Positions 63,901-64,000 of a DNA stretch of 64,000 bases are shown here, piece by piece (the stretch's first letter is position 1; the number at the start of each line of letters is the position of its first letter). The stretch comes from Osedax frankpressi (lineage: Eukaryota; Annelida; Polychaeta; Sabellida; Siboglinidae), in NCBI GenBank assembly GCA_964035775.1, contig OZ038317.1:27431527-27495526 (forward strand), in the 5' to 3' direction. The notes under the pieces were generated by a model that was given only the letters and a program-made list of their open reading frames with translations, was not told the origin of the DNA and searched no databases. A program made the translations under genes and the position numbers.

Positions 63901-64000
63901 GAGTTTATTATTTACTTGAATACGAACTTATTTGATTCTAAATGTAATTTTAGAATCTCCCGTACTTTTCGAAGATTCTAACTGTTGCTCTTTTCAGTAA
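48998..64000 (+). CDS. LPCAT3: Lysophospholipid acyltransferase 5 (LPCAT3 / MBOAT5), 3' truncated by window edge
   Basis: Eight exons lie in the window: 48998-49091, 53601-53711, 57487-57584, 59637-59768, 63186-63293, 63417-63490, 63639-63747 and 63954 onward, about 257 residues of a family near 487. Phases agree at every junction. Matches to human LPCAT3: [20 protein letters not shown] (LNKLATSLGASEQALRLIIS), [16 protein letters not shown] with [10 protein letters not shown] (GYPFALFYRHYLFYKE, GLSIAYFNFG), [26 protein letters not shown] (YLLAGYYYTATGNYDIKWTM PHCVLT), [21 protein letters not shown] (VPSLLEVAGFSYFYGAFLVG P) and [14 protein letters not shown]. This ER multi-pass enzyme attaches polyunsaturated acyl chains to lyso-PC/PE. 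The catalytic Asn/His lie beyond the window. An in-frame TAG precedes the ATG. Introns 1-4 are swollen by seven different arrays. Confidence 0.97.
49830..52285 (+). repeat. 6-bp TCATTG array in LPCAT3 intron 1, about 2.45 kb
   Basis: About 400 copies of GTCATT with GTCACT, GCCATT, GTTACT and CACCGT variants. The rare CACCGTCATT marks near 50152, 50332 and 50440 recur 516 bp later, so blocks of about 0.5 kb were duplicated. Frames are open on both strands (LSLSLS, HCHCHC, MTMTVT) because the hexamer has no stop. This is not coding. Confidence 0.97.
52600..53620 (+). repeat. 40-bp array of 3' splice-site units ending at LPCAT3 exon 2
   Basis: The unit is CCAGACTATCCTATAGCCCT then ACCCTAACCCCCTTACCCTA (often ...CCCCACCAG). 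The true acceptor reads CCACCAG|GCTATCCTCTAGCCCTTA, so each unit copies the branchpoint-like CTAAC, the C/T tract, the CAG and about 16 nt of exon 2. About 25 copies are seen, more diverged towards the 5' end and very regular in the last 600 bp. Confidence 0.9.
53712..55478. other. LPCAT3 intron 2, unique AT-rich part
   Basis: No exon or RNA gene is seen. The intron runs from the donor at 53712 to the 14-bp array. Confidence 0.6.
55479..56352 (+). repeat. 14-bp array ATTATTACTACTAG in LPCAT3 intron 2, about 62 copies
   Basis: Units alternate ATTATTACTACTAG and ATTATTACCACTAG with few other changes. Blocks of unit order repeat (55840-56040 against 56130-56330). It lies 1.1 kb upstream of the exon 3 acceptor. 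Confidence 0.95.
58003..58437 (+). repeat. 13-bp array ATTACACTTTAAC in LPCAT3 intron 3, about 33 copies
   Basis: Near-perfect units in the last 180 bp, more variable at the left. Each contains CTTTAAC, which fits a branchpoint pattern. It is followed after about 115 bp by the 52-bp splice-site array in the same intron. Confidence 0.95.
58552..59672 (+). repeat. 52-bp array of complete 3' splice sites plus 36 nt of exon 4 (LPCAT3)
   Basis: The unit runs ACCTATCTATGCTGGGGCTA, CTACATGATAATGACC, CCTGACCCCACTACAG, with about 21 copies. The genuine exon 4 opens ACC TAT CTA TGC TGG GGC TAC TAC GTA ACA ATG AC, so the first 36 nt of exon and the preceding branchpoint-like CTGAC, C-rich tract and CTACAG form the unit. 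Three array copies (near 58931, 59089 and 59191) carry the exon's exact CTACGTAACAATGAC. The others have CTACATGATAATGAC. Confidence 0.95.
59769..60455. other. LPCAT3 intron 4, unique part
   Basis: No exon is seen. A long open stretch on the plus strand before the 12-bp array has no family resemblance. Confidence 0.5.
60456..61187 (+). repeat. Perfect 12-bp array TTTTGATGTAGG, 61 copies, in LPCAT3 intron 4
   Basis: The first roughly 42 units are identical. Substitutions (GATATAGG, GATTTAGG) occur only in the last third. Being 12 bp and stop-free, it gives an open frame of repeated FDVG, which I do not regard as a gene. Each unit ends TTTTGATGTAG|G, acceptor-like. Confidence 0.97.
61188..62404. 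other. LPCAT3 intron 4, unique AT-rich part
   Basis: About 1.2 kb between the 12-bp and 4-bp arrays with no exon, RNA gene or repeat that I can support. Confidence 0.5.
62405..63150 (+). repeat. GAGT microsatellite and duplicated block in LPCAT3 intron 4
   Basis: 62470-62697 is essentially pure GAGT, and the edges are interrupted. A block of about 124 bp (from GAATAAATGAGTGAGATAGT to GAGTGAGTGAGTG) occurs at about 62880-62998 and again at about 63002-63118. On the gene's sense strand every GTGAGT is a perfect consensus donor hexamer. The genuine exon 5 acceptor lies at 63185. Confidence 0.95.

Noticed and set aside
63998-64000. Acceptor TTTTCAG at 63997 as start of LPCAT3 exon 8
   Set aside because: It would give an immediate TAA in phase. 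The acceptor at 63953 gives [15 protein letters not shown], which aligns with the human DNHPFWFRCMYMLIW segment.

Overview
This window is nuclear DNA from an animal or a very close relative of animals. It is strongly AT-rich outside exons, and its genes are split by GT-AG introns, usually in phase with the matching animal proteins. Six conserved genes can be read exon by exon: BLOC1S4 (+), NUTF2 (+), PSMA7 (-), TMEM231 (+), SNAPC1 (-) and LPCAT3/MBOAT5 (+, running off the right edge). There is also a broken histone H4 copy, a separate canonical histone 3' stem-loop, and a BORCS7-like single-exon ORF. I cannot name the species. TMEM231 implies a ciliated lineage, and metazoan-type histone mRNA 3' ends are present. 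I saw no tRNA, rRNA, LTR element or virus-like element.

Layout: 0.8-1.7 kb, last exons of an unrecognised coiled-coil-like gene (+). 2.7-5.2 kb, BLOC1S4. 6.7-9.4 kb, NUTF2. 10.2-12.8 kb, a region with an ORF open on both strands and unassigned minus-strand exons separated by a 22-bp array. 14.8-15.4 kb, an inverted-repeat (MITE-like) element. 15.7-20.0 kb, PSMA7 with a tandem duplication in intron 3. 20-24.5 kb, gene-poor, with the H4 relic, the stem-loop, a 32-bp palindrome and the BORCS7-like ORF. 25.7-31.0 kb, TMEM231, tail-to-tail with SNAPC1 (47.5-31.2 kb, minus). SNAPC1 is head-to-head with LPCAT3 (49.0 kb onward).

The most striking feature is the tandem repeats. Roughly 24 kb of the window is micro- or minisatellite, and nearly all of it sits inside introns, while the intergenic spacers are almost free of it. 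Several arrays start or stop exactly at a splice site and contain that splice site in every unit. LPCAT3 introns 1 and 3 end in 40-bp and 52-bp arrays whose units each carry a branchpoint-like motif, a pyrimidine tract, an AG and the first 15-36 nt of the next exon. SNAPC1 intron 1 begins with a 13-bp array whose first unit is the last 13 nt of exon 1. TMEM231 intron 4 begins with a 38-bp array carrying the donor. A 22-bp array at 10.9-11.6 kb repeats a perfect TACTAAC branchpoint about 30 times up to an acceptor. I infer that introns here grow by tandem duplication seeded at exon-intron junctions, leaving strings of decoy or recursive splice sites.

The genes are housekeeping or cell-biology genes with no shared pathway: endolysosomal trafficking (BLOC1S4, perhaps BORCS7), nuclear import (NUTF2), the proteasome (PSMA7), the ciliary transition zone (TMEM231), snRNA transcription (SNAPC1) and phospholipid remodelling (LPCAT3).
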